Of a stretch of 62,818 bases of DNA, positions 15,230 to 24,865 are shown in pieces. A program made the translations under genes and the position numbers. Within the stretch, counting starts at the first letter, position 1. Each line of letters begins with the position of its first letter. The notes below the pieces were generated by a model, which saw only the letters and a list, made by a program, of their open reading frames with translations, was not told the origin of the DNA and did not search any database. Source of the DNA: Bradyrhizobium sp. 132 (lineage in GTDB: Bacteria > Pseudomonadota > Alphaproteobacteria > Rhizobiales > Xanthobacteraceae). The DNA is taken from positions 1-62,818 of the forward strand of contig NZ_JADPKY010000142.1 in the NCBI RefSeq assembly GCF_023074185.1, given 5' to 3'.

Positions 15230-16498
15230 ATGCCCACCAAGCCTCAATTGCCGGAACGTTCGCCGCGGACGACGGGAGGGCTGACCGCACTCGATGGTCT
15301 ACTGGTCGTCGATTTCACGCGTGTGGTTGCCGGCCCGGCCTGTACGCAGACGCTTGCCGATTTCGGCGCGCACGTCATCAAGATCGAGAATCCGGACGGC
15401 GGCGACGACACGCGTGCGTATGAACACGCCGAGATCGGTGGAGAGAGTGCTGCCTATCTCAGCTTGAATCGCAACAAGCGCGGCATCGCGCTCGACCTGA
15501 CCGTACCGGAGGCTCGTGAGATTGCGCTGGATCTGATTCGCAAGGCCGACGTCGTCGTCGAGAACTTTTCCAGCGGGGTCATGAAGAAATTTGGCCTCGA
15601 TTATGAAGCTGTTGCACCGCTCAATCCGCGGCTGGTCTATTGCTCGATCTCCGCCTACGGGCGCACCGGACCGTTTGCCTCGCGTCCCGGTTTTGATCCG
15701 ATCACGCAGGCGGAAAGCGGCTTCATGTCGCTTAACGGATTTGCCGATGGACCGGCGGTTCGCACCGGCCCGCCCATCGTGGACATAGCGACGGGGATGT
15801 CTGCCTGCAACGCCATCCTGCTGGCGCTGTTGGCGCGGGATCGGCTCGGTCGCGGCCAGCATGTCGAGGTCGCCCTGTTCGACATCGCCATGGGCATGAC
15901 GAGCTTCTACGGCATGGCTTATCTGATCAATGGCGAGAACCCTGGGCGGTTCGGTAATTCGCCGAGCGGGTCTCCCACCGTCGGCGTCTACGAGGCCTCC
16001 GATGGGCCGCTCTACATCGCGTGTGCCAACGACCGGCTCTATCGCAGGCTGGTCGTCGAGGTGCTGAACAGGCCTGATCTCATAACCGATCCGCAGTTTG
16101 CAACGCGCAAAGCCCGCTCTGAGAACAAGGAGCTTTTGCGAGCAGCCATCGCGGAGGTCTTTGCAAGCGATACCCTCGAGAGCTGGATGGCGAAGATGAA
16201 GCTCGCCAATATCCCGGTCGGCTATCTCCGGACGGTCGAGGAGGGGTTCAATGCACCGGAGGCGCGAGAGCGCCATCGCTTGAGCCGGATTCCGCATCGT
16301 ACGGCAGAGTGGGTCCCGAACATCGAGCCACCTATTGCCATGAGCCTGACCGGTTCGGTTGATCCTGTGGCTGCTCCGCTGCTGGGCGAGCACACGGAGC
16401 AGGTTTTACGTGATACGCTCGGTTATGATGAGCGCCGGATATCGCAGTTCACCCAAAGGGGTGTCTTTGGCTCAGGTAAGCCATCGGCGTCGGTTTGA
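15230..16498 (+). CDS. CaiB/BaiF-type (family III) CoA-transferase
   Basis: A 422-residue cytoplasmic enzyme that moves CoA between carboxylic acids. N-terminal GLLVVDFTRVVAGPACTQTL and the following ADFGAHVIKIENPDGGDDTR are the classic family III opening. YCSISAYGRTGPFASRPGFD and PPIVDIATGMSA (probable catalytic Asp) follow. Start at ATG 15230 (AAGGGAGCTCTATCG in front) instead of the upstream frame. It heads the 15-26 kb cluster and probably activates or recycles an acid intermediate; substrate unknown. Confidence 0.85.
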   Translation: MPTKPQLPERSPRTTGGLTALDGLLVVDFTRVVAGPACTQTLADFGAHVIKIENPDGGDDTRAYEHAEIGGESAAYLSLNRNKRGIALDLTVPEAREIALDLIRKADVVVENFSSGVMKKFGLDYEAVAPLNPRLVYCSISAYGRTGPFASRPGFDPITQAESGFMSLNGFADGPAVRTGPPIVDIATGMSACNAILLALLARDRLGRGQHVEVALFDIAMGMTSFYGMAYLINGENPGRFGNSPSGSPTVGVYEASDGPLYIACANDRLYRRLVVEVLNRPDLITDPQFATRKARSENKELLRAAIAEVFASDTLESWMAKMKLANIPVGYLRTVEEGFNAPEARERHRLSRIPHRTAEWVPNIEPPIAMSLTGSVDPVAAPLLGEHTEQVLRDTLGYDERRISQFTQRGVFGSGKPSASV

Positions 16499-16679
16499 GC
16501 CTGAGGGGCTGATCCTGCAGGCCAAGCCTGGCGCGGTTCGCAGTTCTCGGCGTCGCAATACCGCCTTCGCGACATCGCATCCTTCCCGGGCGGCCGGGTT
16601 CAGGGCGACTATACCCAGCGGGCGCCGCCTCGGCTTGATTTGGCAAAAGTCTCGCCTCATAACTGCGTGAAAGCGAGGG

Positions 16680-17915
16680 ATGCCAATGGCGCCTGGTCAA
16701 GAGCCGAGCGTGGGTCAGCCCGCGGGGGCGCAATCCGATGAACGTGCCCATGCGGCAATGGTCGCGAAGGCCCGGGCGCTCGTACCACGGCTGCGAGACC
16801 GCGCGGCACAAACGGAAGAGCTGCGGCACCTGCCGCCGGAGACCGAACTGGACCTGCACGAGGCCGGCCTGTTCCGGATGCTCCAGCCCAGGCGCATTGG
16901 CGGCGCAGAACTCGACTATGTCGCCTTAATCGATTGCGCGGACCTCCTCGGACAAGCAGACGCGTCAGTGGCGTGGAATCTGGCCAATCTGGCGAGCCAT
17001 CACTGGATGCTCGGCATGTTCGAGCCGACGGCGCAGGATCTGGTCTGGGGCCGTGATCCGGACGCGCTGATCGCATCCTCGTTCATATTTCCCGCCGGAC
17101 GCGCCACGAGAGTCCAGGGGGGATACCGGCTCCATGGCAGCTGGCCGTTCTCCTCGGGCGTTGCCTCCTGCGCATGGAACATGCTCGCAAGCGTGGTTTA
17201 CTCCGACGATGAGGCAGACGGCATCGAGTATCGGATATTTCTGCTGCCGAAAGCCGACTACAAGGTCCTTGATACCTGGAATGTCGCGGGACTGCGCGGC
17301 ACAGGGTCTTGCGACGTGGAGGTCAGGGACGTTTTCGTGCCCGACTACATGACGGTCGCGGTGGGCGATCTTGCCGGCGGTCCGACTCCGGGGAGCGAGC
17401 TCAATCCTAATTCGCTGTATGCGCTCCCCGTGTTCGCGCTGTTTCCTTACGTCCTCTCCGGCGTCGCGCTGGGGAACGCGCAGGCGTGTCTCGACGACTA
17501 TGCGGAGGTCGTCCGTCATCGCATTTCCACCTACAACCACGCCAAGCTGAGCGACTTTCAAAGCACCCAGATCAAGATCGCAGAGGCCTCGGCGAAGATC
17601 GACGCCGCACGCTTGATCATGCGCTCGGCCTGTCTGAATGCCATGGAGGATGCGCGGCGCGGTCATGTCCCCGATATGGCGACCAAGACCAGATACCGGC
17701 GCGACGGGGCTTATTCAGTAAACTCCTGCACGGATGCGGTTTCGATGCTGTTTGCCGCGAGCGGGGCGCGGGGTTTGTTCACGACGGGCGTGTTGCAGCG
17801 GCAGTTCCGCGATGCGCACGCGATCAACTCGCATCTCGCGTTCAATTTCGATGCGGCCGGGACCAATTATGGACGCGTGGCGCTGGGCCTGCCGTCCGAG
17901 AATCTCACGCTTTGA
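16680..17915 (+). CDS. Two-component flavin monooxygenase, oxygenase component (acyl-CoA dehydrogenase fold)
   Basis: A 411-residue protein with the acyl-CoA dehydrogenase fold. The small-molecule-hydroxylase type C-terminal domain and the flavin reductase gene 10 bases downstream point to a reduced-flavin-dependent monooxygenase (HsaA/DszC-like) rather than a dehydrogenase. Visible blocks are LVPRLRDRAAQTEELRHLPP, HEAGLFRMLQPRRIGGAELD, GYRLHGSWPFSSGVASCAWN and NVAGLRGTGSCDVEVRDVFV. The start at 16680 or 16686 is uncertain; GCGAGG fits the latter. Likely reaction: ring or heteroatom hydroxylation using FMNH2 or FADH2 from the partner. Confidence 0.8.
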   Translation: MPMAPGQEPSVGQPAGAQSDERAHAAMVAKARALVPRLRDRAAQTEELRHLPPETELDLHEAGLFRMLQPRRIGGAELDYVALIDCADLLGQADASVAWNLANLASHHWMLGMFEPTAQDLVWGRDPDALIASSFIFPAGRATRVQGGYRLHGSWPFSSGVASCAWNMLASVVYSDDEADGIEYRIFLLPKADYKVLDTWNVAGLRGTGSCDVEVRDVFVPDYMTVAVGDLAGGPTPGSELNPNSLYALPVFALFPYVLSGVALGNAQACLDDYAEVVRHRISTYNHAKLSDFQSTQIKIAEASAKIDAARLIMRSACLNAMEDARRGHVPDMATKTRYRRDGAYSVNSCTDAVSMLFAASGARGLFTTGVLQRQFRDAHAINSHLAFNFDAAGTNYGRVALGLPSENLTL

Positions 17916-17924
17916 GGCCGGCCG

Positions 17925-18488
17925 ATGAATGATCTGCCGAAGCAACCGGCCGTTCCCGATCCAGCCAACGAATTCGCGAACGACAGCTCGCCGATCGATC
18001 CCCGTGATTTTCGCAGCGCGCTTGGCACCTACGCTACGGGCGTGACGATCATCACGGCCGCGGCGCCTGATGGCAAGCCCTATGGCCTGACATGCAATTC
18101 GTTCGCCTCGGTCTCCCTGAATCCTCCGCTGGTTCTTTGGAGCCTGCTCGTCTATTCGTCCAGTTTGATCATCTTCCAGAACGCCAGTCATTTCACCGTC
18201 AATGTGCTTAGCGCTTCGCAACAGGCGCTTGCGAGCAAATTCGCCAAGTCATCGGATGACAAGTTTACCGGTGTTGACTGGACGCCGGGCCTGGGCAACG
18301 CACCGGTGCTCGCCGAGAGCGTCGCCAATTTTCAATGCCGCTCGGTCAATCGCTATTACGGCGGCGACCATGTGATCTTTCTCGGTGCAGTCGAGGCCTA
18401 TGCTTACAATGCGACGGAGCCGCTGCTGTTCGCGCGGGGCGCGTTTGGTCGATTTCTCGCCGACGACGAGCCCAAGAAGCTACCCTGA
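17925..18488 (+). CDS. Flavin reductase (FMN-binding split barrel)
   Basis: A 187-residue NAD(P)H:flavin oxidoreductase component. DPRDFRSALGTYATGVTIIT and GKPYGLTCNSFASVSLNPPL are the typical FMN-binding opening of HpaC-like reductases. FTVNVLSASQQALASKFAKS and the C-terminal VIFLGAVEAY complete the barrel. It lies 10 bases after the oxygenase, so the two form a monooxygenase pair. The gene ends 26 bases from the convergent dehydrogenase. Confidence 0.88.
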   Translation: MNDLPKQPAVPDPANEFANDSSPIDPRDFRSALGTYATGVTIITAAAPDGKPYGLTCNSFASVSLNPPLVLWSLLVYSSSLIIFQNASHFTVNVLSASQQALASKFAKSSDDKFTGVDWTPGLGNAPVLAESVANFQCRSVNRYYGGDHVIFLGAVEAYAYNATEPLLFARGAFGRFLADDEPKKLP

Positions 18489-18513
18489 CGTGCTTCAGCT
18501 CGCGCTGGGCGGT

Positions 18514-19422
18514 TCAGCGCTCCCGCGCCGAAAGCTTGTAGATTTCGAGTGCATCCGCATCCGCGCCTCGCGCGGCCTTGGCGAGCCTGAAAAGTTGTCC
18601 CGCAAGCGAAGCCATGGGCACCGGCGTTGACGTCGTCTGCGCGACATCGGCGACCGTATCGAGGTCCTTGAGCATTGTAGCGATGTGACCGAGCGGCGGT
18701 GAGTGAATGCCCTGGACCATCCGCGGCACGAACAGCTGAAGCGGAATGGAGTCCGCGAAGCCGCCGGCGAGTGCTTCGGGTAACCGGTTGGCGTCGATTC
18801 CGGCGTTCACGGCAAGGCGCGTTGCTTCGGCAAGCACAGCCATCGCGCATCCGACAATCACCTGGTTGCAGAGCTTTGTAGTCTGGCCGGCGCCGGTCGG
18901 GCCCATGTGGGTGAACCTGCGTGCCATAGCGAGCACATAGGGCCGAACCCTCTCGATGTCGCCTGCTTCTCCGCCGGCCATGATCGCAAGGGTGCCTTCC
19001 TCGGCGCCCTTGGTGCCGCCAGACACTGGCGCATCGACCCAACTCGCGCCGTTCGAAGCTTTCAGCCGTGCTGCAAGGTCACGCGCCGCGTCAGGATGGA
19101 TCGATGAGAAGTCGACCACGAGCTTCCCTGTTCCGGCAGCGGTTGAAACGCCTTCAGGCCCGAAGATCACCTCTTCAACGGCGGCGGCATCGGTCACGCA
19201 CATGAAGACGATGTCCGAGCTCTCCAACAAGTCGCGTGGGGTGGCTGCGCATTTGGCGCCGGCCTCGACGAGCGCGGCCACCTTCGCTTCCGAACGGTTC
19301 CAGACCGTGACCTGATGGCTGGTCTCGAGCAGGCGCCGGGTCATGGGTGTCCCCATCAGTCCAAGGCCGAGATAGCCGAGCCGCTCGACGCCTTGCGGGT
19401 TTGTCCTGCTCGCTTCGGCCAT
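18514..19422 (-). CDS. 3-hydroxyisobutyrate-dehydrogenase family oxidoreductase
   Basis: A 302-residue NAD(P)-dependent beta-hydroxyacid dehydrogenase. The Rossmann motif is LGYLGLGLMGTPMTRRLLE; SWVDAPVSGGTKGAEEGTLA is the substrate-binding block. GAGQTTKLCNQVIVG contains the catalytic lysine. Start at ATG 19422 with GGAGGCAACCT in front; the frame opens further upstream but crosses the promoter of the divergent transporter gene. It is the only minus-strand gene inside the 15-26 kb cluster. The substrate could be a tartronate semialdehyde, 3-hydroxyisobutyrate or similar acid. Confidence 0.85.
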   Translation of the reverse strand: MAEASRTNPQGVERLGYLGLGLMGTPMTRRLLETSHQVTVWNRSEAKVAALVEAGAKCAATPRDLLESSDIVFMCVTDAAAVEEVIFGPEGVSTAAGTGKLVVDFSSIHPDAARDLAARLKASNGASWVDAPVSGGTKGAEEGTLAIMAGGEAGDIERVRPYVLAMARRFTHMGPTGAGQTTKLCNQVIVGCAMAVLAEATRLAVNAGIDANRLPEALAGGFADSIPLQLFVPRMVQGIHSPPLGHIATMLKDLDTVADVAQTTSTPVPMASLAGQLFRLAKAARGADADALEIYKLSARER

Positions 19423-19588
19423 AGGTTGCCTCCATCCGTCGCTCTGCGACGCTGCATTACCATACATGGCGCATGCCACGACGAAACCGCCCGGCCCGCA
19501 TGGCTTGCTTGATTGTTTGAACCATGAAACATTTGCGGCGGTCGGATTGGATGGCGCCGGTCGGTGCCGGAGCAGCGGAGTGGGCACG

Positions 19589-20572
19589 ATGCGAACCGTT
19601 TCGAAGTGGATCCTGGCTTTGGGGGCGGCAGCGGCCGCGAGTGCGAGTGCAGGCTCGTCATGGGCGCAGCAGACGATCCGCGTCGGCTGGACGATTCCGG
19701 CTGAGGAATCCAAGTACTGGATGATGCGCCGCCCGGCTGAGTTTCCCAATATCGGCAAGACCTACAACATCGAATGGACCCAATTTCAGGGCACCGCTCC
19801 AATGACGCAGGCATTGACGGCCGGCGCGCTGGATTGCGCGACGCAGGCGCCGCTGTCGCTCGCCAACGGCGTGGTCGGCGGCAACCTCAAGGCCTACATT
19901 GTGGCGCAGCACGTCTTCGAGAAGCCCGGCGGATTCTCGGTCTACTGGGCCGTCATGGACGACTCCCCGATCAAGTCAATCGCCGATCTCAAAGGCAAGA
20001 CGGTCGGGATCTCCGTGATCGGCGGCGGCACGCAAGGCCCGTTCAATCTGCTGCTGAAGCAGAATGGCGTCGATCCGGCCAAGGACATCAAGCTGGTCGA
20101 GGTCGGCTTTGCCATTTCTGAAGATGCGCTGCGGCAGGGCCGTGTCGATGCGGTCAACATGAACCAGCCGTTTGCCGCGCGCGCGGAGGCAAAGGGCGGC
20201 ACTCGCAAACTCTTCTCGCTGTCGCAGGCCATGCCAAACATCGTGCATATCCTGGAAGCCTGCCGTGCGGATTTCGTCGACAAAAACCCGGAGCTGGTGA
20301 AGGCTTACGTGCGTGACATCACCTCCGGCATGAAGAAAGTGCTGGCCAACCGCGAAGAGACGTTGAAGGTGGTCAACGAAGTCCTGAAGGCACCTATTCC
20401 GGTTCTCGAGACCTATCTGCTCAAGGACAATGATTTCGGCCGCGATCCCGGTGCGGCACCGAATTTCCCCGCGATCCAGAAGATGCTGGACATCTACGCG
20501 GAGACAGGGATGCTACCAAAATTGGATGTCGCGCAATTCAAGCATTCGACGATTGTCGCTCCTTTGCAATAG
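19589..20572 (+). CDS. ABC transporter substrate-binding protein, NMT1/TauA type
   Basis: A 327-residue secreted protein. Signal peptide: KWILALGAAAAASASAGSSW, cleaved near AQQ. The mature part, IRVGWTIPAEESKYWMMRRP then TQFQGTAPMTQALTAGALDC, belongs to the nitrate/sulfonate/taurine and pyrimidine-precursor (NMT1) binding family. ATG at 19589 follows a weak GGAG (19577-19580). It serves the ATPase and permeases downstream, although the IlvD-family gene is inserted between. Such importers carry small acids, sulfonates or heterocycles. Confidence 0.85.
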   Translation: MRTVSKWILALGAAAAASASAGSSWAQQTIRVGWTIPAEESKYWMMRRPAEFPNIGKTYNIEWTQFQGTAPMTQALTAGALDCATQAPLSLANGVVGGNLKAYIVAQHVFEKPGGFSVYWAVMDDSPIKSIADLKGKTVGISVIGGGTQGPFNLLLKQNGVDPAKDIKLVEVGFAISEDALRQGRVDAVNMNQPFAARAEAKGGTRKLFSLSQAMPNIVHILEACRADFVDKNPELVKAYVRDITSGMKKVLANREETLKVVNEVLKAPIPVLETYLLKDNDFGRDPGAAPNFPAIQKMLDIYAETGMLPKLDVAQFKHSTIVAPLQ

Positions 20573-20623
20573 GCGATCGGGCGAACGATCCGAGCGAGGA
20601 GGTCGCGGCGTGAAGATGCACGT

Positions 20624-22318
20624 ATGAAGAAGTTGCGATCACGGATCACGACGGACGGCCTCGATCGGGCCCCGCACCGCGCGTTCATGCGGGCCATGGG
20701 GCTCGACGACGCTGCGATTGCCAAGCCGATGGTGGGCGTCGTCAGCATGAAGGGCGAACAGACGCCCTGCAACATGACCCACGACTTCCAGGTCGCGGCG
20801 GCCAAAACGGGCATCGAGGAGGCCGGCGGGACGCCGCGCGAGTTTTCGACCGTGTCGGTTTCCGACGGCATCAGCATGAATCACGAGGGGATGAAGTTCT
20901 CCCTGTTTTCGCGGGAGCTGATTGCCGATTCGATCGAAGCCGTCGTCCATGGTCTCGCCTACGATGCGCTGATCGGATACGGCGGATGCGACAAGACGCT
21001 TCCCGGCGTGATGATGGGGATGGTCCGGTGCAACGTGCCGTCCATTTTCATCTATGGCGGTAGCTCGCTGCCGGGCCGTGTGGACGGGCGGACCCTGACC
21101 GTGCTCGACTCCTATGAGGCTGTCGGCAGCTTCATGACCGGAGAGATCGACGGCGCCACGCTCGAGCGGATCGAGCGCGCCTGCCTGCCGACCATCGGCG
21201 CGTGCGCCGGGCAGTTCACCGCGAACACCATGGGGATGGTGTCTGAAGCGATGGGCCTCACCATTCCCAACGTGTCGATGGTGCCGGGCGTCTATGCCGA
21301 GCGCGCGCAGATATCCAGGCGGGCGGGGCGCCTCATCATGGAGATGCTGGAGCGCGGCGGGCCCTTGCCGCGCGACATCGTGACGCGGAAATCCCTGGAA
21401 AACGGTGCGGCAATCGTGGCTGCCACGGGTGGTTCGACCAATGCTGCGCTGCATCTGCCGGCGATTGCGAACGAGGCCGGGATCGCATTCACGATCGATG
21501 ATGTCGGCGAGGTTTTTGCCAGGACGCCGCTGATCGGAAACCTGCGACCTGGAGGCAAATATACGGCGAAGGATGTCTACGATATCGGCGGCGCCGCCGT
21601 GGTGATCCGGGAGCTGATCCAGAGCGGGCATATTGATGGCAGTTGCCTGTCCGTCACGGGGCGTACACTTGCCGAAGAATATGGCGCCGCCAACGCACCC
21701 GACGGAGAGGTCGTTTACGCGGCTCGGGCGCCAATCATGCCCGATGGCGGCGTGGCTGTGCTGAAGGGAAACCTCTGCCCTGATGGCGCGGTGATCAAGG
21801 TCGCGGGCTTGAAGAGCCTGTTGTTCGAAGGTGTGGCGCGCATCTTCGAAGACGAAGAAGCTTGCGTCGCAGCGGTTCGTGACCGCAGCTACAAAGCGGG
21901 CGAGGTGCTCGTAATCCGCAATGAAGGGCCGGTTGGCGGCCCAGGCATGCGCGAGATGCTCGGCGTCACCGCGCTGATCTATGGACAGGGCATGGGCGAA
22001 AAAGTGGCCCTGATCACGGATGGACGGTTCTCCGGCGCCACTCGCGGAATGTGCGTCGGCTATGTGTCTCCCGAGGCCTTCGTTGGCGGCCCGCTGACGC
22101 TGGTTCGCGATGGCGACAGGATCCGGATTGATGCTGCAAATCGGCGGATGGATATGCTCGTCGACGAGCAGGAACTCACTGCTCGCCGGCACAATTGGAA
22201 GCCGCGTCCGCCTCGTCACCGTGCTGGCGCCCTCGCGAAATATGCGCGATTGGTTGGCCAGGCGCCAGGCGGTGCTGTCACGCATGAAGGGCCCGCAGAA
22301 TGGCCCTGGTTCGAATGA
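20624..22318 (+). CDS. ilvD: IlvD/Edd-family dehydratase (dihydroxyacid dehydratase)
   Basis: A 564-residue cytoplasmic iron-sulfur dehydratase. KLRSRITTDGLDRAPHRAFM is the family start. Cluster cysteines lie in GGCDKTLPG, in PTIGACAGQFTANTMGM and at the conserved N-terminal PCN (TPCNMTHDF). The C-terminal part has SGATRGMCVGYVSPEA. Length is as in IlvD. Because it sits inside a transporter operon far from branched-chain amino acid genes, it is probably a catabolic paralogue acting on a sugar acid or similar dihydroxy acid. The ribosome-binding site is weak. Confidence 0.82.
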   Translation: MKKLRSRITTDGLDRAPHRAFMRAMGLDDAAIAKPMVGVVSMKGEQTPCNMTHDFQVAAAKTGIEEAGGTPREFSTVSVSDGISMNHEGMKFSLFSRELIADSIEAVVHGLAYDALIGYGGCDKTLPGVMMGMVRCNVPSIFIYGGSSLPGRVDGRTLTVLDSYEAVGSFMTGEIDGATLERIERACLPTIGACAGQFTANTMGMVSEAMGLTIPNVSMVPGVYAERAQISRRAGRLIMEMLERGGPLPRDIVTRKSLENGAAIVAATGGSTNAALHLPAIANEAGIAFTIDDVGEVFARTPLIGNLRPGGKYTAKDVYDIGGAAVVIRELIQSGHIDGSCLSVTGRTLAEEYGAANAPDGEVVYAARAPIMPDGGVAVLKGNLCPDGAVIKVAGLKSLLFEGVARIFEDEEACVAAVRDRSYKAGEVLVIRNEGPVGGPGMREMLGVTALIYGQGMGEKVALITDGRFSGATRGMCVGYVSPEAFVGGPLTLVRDGDRIRIDAANRRMDMLVDEQELTARRHNWKPRPPRHRAGALAKYARLVGQAPGGAVTHEGPAEWPWFE

Positions 22319-22438
22319 CGCGGCGCACCTGCTCGGAAACAGTCGGTAGTCTGGCAAGTTTCTTGCTAAGCTCGTGCCGCTGACGGGGACGTTCAGCGAG
22401 TCTGTTGCGCAGGATTCGCGCGAGTGAAGTGAGATGGG

Positions 22439-23284
22439 ATGAAGGTAGTGCCTTCGAGATCGAGCGAATGGGTGAGACCGGTGAGGCCGCAAAAACCGGC
22501 TTCTGCAATCATCGAGATCGAGCGCGTCTCGCAGGTTTTCCAGACCTCGACGCGCAAGGATCATGTGGCGCTATCTGACATCTCGCTGACGATCGACGAG
22601 GGAGCCTTCGTCTCCATCCTTGGTCCGTCCGGCTGTGGCAAGTCGACCCTGCTTTACGTCGTCGGCGGCTTCGTCAGCCCGACCAGCGGCTCAGCAAAGA
22701 TAAAGGGACGGACAATCACGGGGCCAGGGCCGGATCGCGGTCCGGTGTTTCAGGAATTCGCGTTGTTTCCGTGGAAGACCGTGCTGGGTAACGTGATGTA
22801 TGGCCCGCGTCAGCAGGGCGTGCGGGCTACTGAGGCGGAAGCGCAGAGCCGGGCCCTGATCGAGATGGTCGGGCTCAAGGGCTATGAGGGCTTCTATCCC
22901 AAGGAATTGTCCGGCGGCATGAAGCAGCGCGTGGCACTGGCCCGAACGCTGGCTTACCATCCTGAGGTTCTGTTGATGGACGAGCCATTCGGTGCGCTCG
23001 ATGCTCACACCCGGACGCGCCTGCAGAACGATCTCCTGAACATCTGGGAGCGTGATCGCAAGACGGTGCTGTTCGTCACCCACTCGGTGGACGAGGCCGT
23101 CTTCCTGTCGGACAAGGTCGTCATGATGTCGACATCGCCCGGCCGCATCCGCGACATCATCGACATCGACCTGCCGCGGCCACGCCGGCGTAACGAGCTG
23201 CTGCTTGACCCGCGCTACCAGAAATACGTCGTCGAGATCGAGCGGATGTTCGACGAGAGCGACCTAATTGGGTCTTCGTCATGA
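22439..23284 (+). CDS. ABC transporter ATP-binding protein, TauB/SsuB type
   Basis: A 281-residue ATPase with Walker A GPSGCGKST (about 62-70), Q-loop VFQEFALFPW, signature LSGGMKQR (157-164), Walker B VLLMDEP (177-183), and a switch His in VTHSVDEAV. About 25 extra residues precede the ATPase domain. It overlaps the first permease by 4 bases (ATGA), which marks an operon. Confidence 0.92.
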   Translation: MKVVPSRSSEWVRPVRPQKPASAIIEIERVSQVFQTSTRKDHVALSDISLTIDEGAFVSILGPSGCGKSTLLYVVGGFVSPTSGSAKIKGRTITGPGPDRGPVFQEFALFPWKTVLGNVMYGPRQQGVRATEAEAQSRALIEMVGLKGYEGFYPKELSGGMKQRVALARTLAYHPEVLLMDEPFGALDAHTRTRLQNDLLNIWERDRKTVLFVTHSVDEAVFLSDKVVMMSTSPGRIRDIIDIDLPRPRRRNELLLDPRYQKYVVEIERMFDESDLIGSSS

Positions 23285-24066
23285 TATCGCCTGCTGCCTT
23301 GGCGAGACGTGCTGCCCCGGTGCTTGCCTGCATCGGATTGCTCGCAATGTGGCAGGTGGCGTCGCTCGCGCTAAAGAATGACAGCTTTCCGACGGCGATC
23401 GAGGCGATCCGGGCGATTCCGGACATTCTTGGCGACAGGGAATCGCTGATCAACATCCTGGCCTCGCTGCGCCGCATGGCGATCGGGTTCGGCATAGCGG
23501 TATTGATCTCGATTCCGCTGGGCCTGTTGATGGGCCGCAGCCGGGCCGTTGCGGCCTTCTTCAATCCGCTGCTGATGATCATCTATCCGGTGCCGAAGGC
23601 GGCCTTGATGCCGATCATCATGCTGTGGCTGGGCGTCGGTGATGTCACGAAGACGCTGGTGATCTTTCTGGGCGTCAGCCTGCCCGTGATCTATCACAGC
23701 TTCGAGGGCGCCAAGGCAGTGGAAGAGAAAATGCTCTGGTCGGGCGCCGCGATGGGGCTTTCACCTGCGCAACGGCTGGTCCGGATTGTGCTGCCGGCGG
23801 CGCTTCCGGAAATCTTGACCGGGTGCCGAACTGGACTCGTGCTGGCGCTGATCACGATGATCACCAGCGAGATGATTGCCCGCCAGTCGGGCGCCGGCAA
23901 TATCCTGTTCAACGCGCTCGACATGGGCCAATACGACACCGTCTTCGCAATGATCATCATCGTTGGGGCGATGGGAATCTGCCTGGATGCGATCTTCGAG
24001 CGGATTCGCGCAAGGCTGGTGCGGTGGTCCGAGCCTCAGTTCGACATGCCGCTGAGCTTCTCATGA
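23281..24066 (+). CDS. ABC transporter permease 1, TauC/SsuC type
   Basis: A 261-residue inner-membrane protein with about six helices. The EAA-type cytoplasmic loop reads EKMLWSGAAMGLSPAQRLVR IVLPAALPEI, where it contacts the ATPase. The N-terminus PVLACIGLLAMWQVASLA and a long RMAIGFGIAVLISIPLGLLM helix are typical of the family. ATGA overlaps join it to genes on both sides. Confidence 0.9.
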   Translation: MISPAALARRAAPVLACIGLLAMWQVASLALKNDSFPTAIEAIRAIPDILGDRESLINILASLRRMAIGFGIAVLISIPLGLLMGRSRAVAAFFNPLLMIIYPVPKAALMPIIMLWLGVGDVTKTLVIFLGVSLPVIYHSFEGAKAVEEKMLWSGAAMGLSPAQRLVRIVLPAALPEILTGCRTGLVLALITMITSEMIARQSGAGNILFNALDMGQYDTVFAMIIIVGAMGICLDAIFERIRARLVRWSEPQFDMPLSFS

Positions 24067-24830
24067 TATCGCGCCTTCACTCCACAAGCATCATCCTCGG
24101 GCTCGCGCCAATCGTGCTGGTGCTCGCGCTGTGGCAGGGCCTCGTTTCATTTGGCTTTGCGCCTGCAGTCTTGCTGCCGCCGCCGGGATACGTCTTCGGC
24201 CGGCTGCTCCAGCAACTTTTGACCTGGACGTTCCAGCAGGATATCGCGGCGACCCTGCTCAGGTTGTTTGCCGGCTTCGCGATTGCGGTCGTGCTCGGTG
24301 TCAGCGTCGGCATCGCCGCTGCCGCCAATCCGGCTATCAACGCCGTGGTTCGGCCGATTGTTCGCGTATTGGCGCCGTTGCCCAAGGTTGCGCTTTATCC
24401 GGCACTTCTGTTGCTGCTCGGCTTCGGACACGGATCGAAGATCACGCTGGTGGCGGCAGACGCACTCTTTCCCATTTTGCTCTCTACCTATTACGGCGCG
24501 TCGACGGTGGAGCAGAAGCTGATCTGGTCGGCCATGGCGGCGGGAACGCCGCGCTATGAGATCCTGTTCAAGGTGGTGCTGCCGGCGGCGATGCCGTCGA
24601 TCCTGACCGGTTGCCGGATCGGCCTTGTCATTTCCTGCATCGTGGTGTTTCTGGCCGAGATGATCACATCGACGGATGGGCTCGGACATTCGCTCGTCAC
24701 GGCGGCCCGGACTTTTCAGGCCGTCGATATGTTCGTGCCGCTAATCACGATCTCGCTGCTGGGGTTGATCCTGAATGGTCTGCTGGGGGCCGTGCGCGCG
24801 TACCTGCTGCGGGGTTTCCCCGAAGCATGA
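24063..24830 (+). CDS. ABC transporter permease 2, TauC/SsuC type
   Basis: A 255-residue second permease, with the EAA loop EQKLIWSAMAAGTPRYEILF KVVLPAAMPSI. Start at ATG 24063, inside the stop of permease 1. Two different permeases plus one ATPase give a heterodimeric channel. 35 bases separate it from the NicX-like gene. Confidence 0.9.
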   Translation: MISRLHSTSIILGLAPIVLVLALWQGLVSFGFAPAVLLPPPGYVFGRLLQQLLTWTFQQDIAATLLRLFAGFAIAVVLGVSVGIAAAANPAINAVVRPIVRVLAPLPKVALYPALLLLLGFGHGSKITLVAADALFPILLSTYYGASTVEQKLIWSAMAAGTPRYEILFKVVLPAAMPSILTGCRIGLVISCIVVFLAEMITSTDGLGHSLVTAARTFQAVDMFVPLITISLLGLILNGLLGAVRAYLLRGFPEA

Positions 24831-24865
24831 ACTGCGAAGAAGAAACCAGAAGACGGGAGTAGACC

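Noticed and set aside
20639..22564. Minus-strand open frame of 641 codons opposite the IlvD-family gene
   Set aside because: Antisense shadow; composition rich in His, Arg and Asp with no motif, and the plus strand is clearly IlvD.
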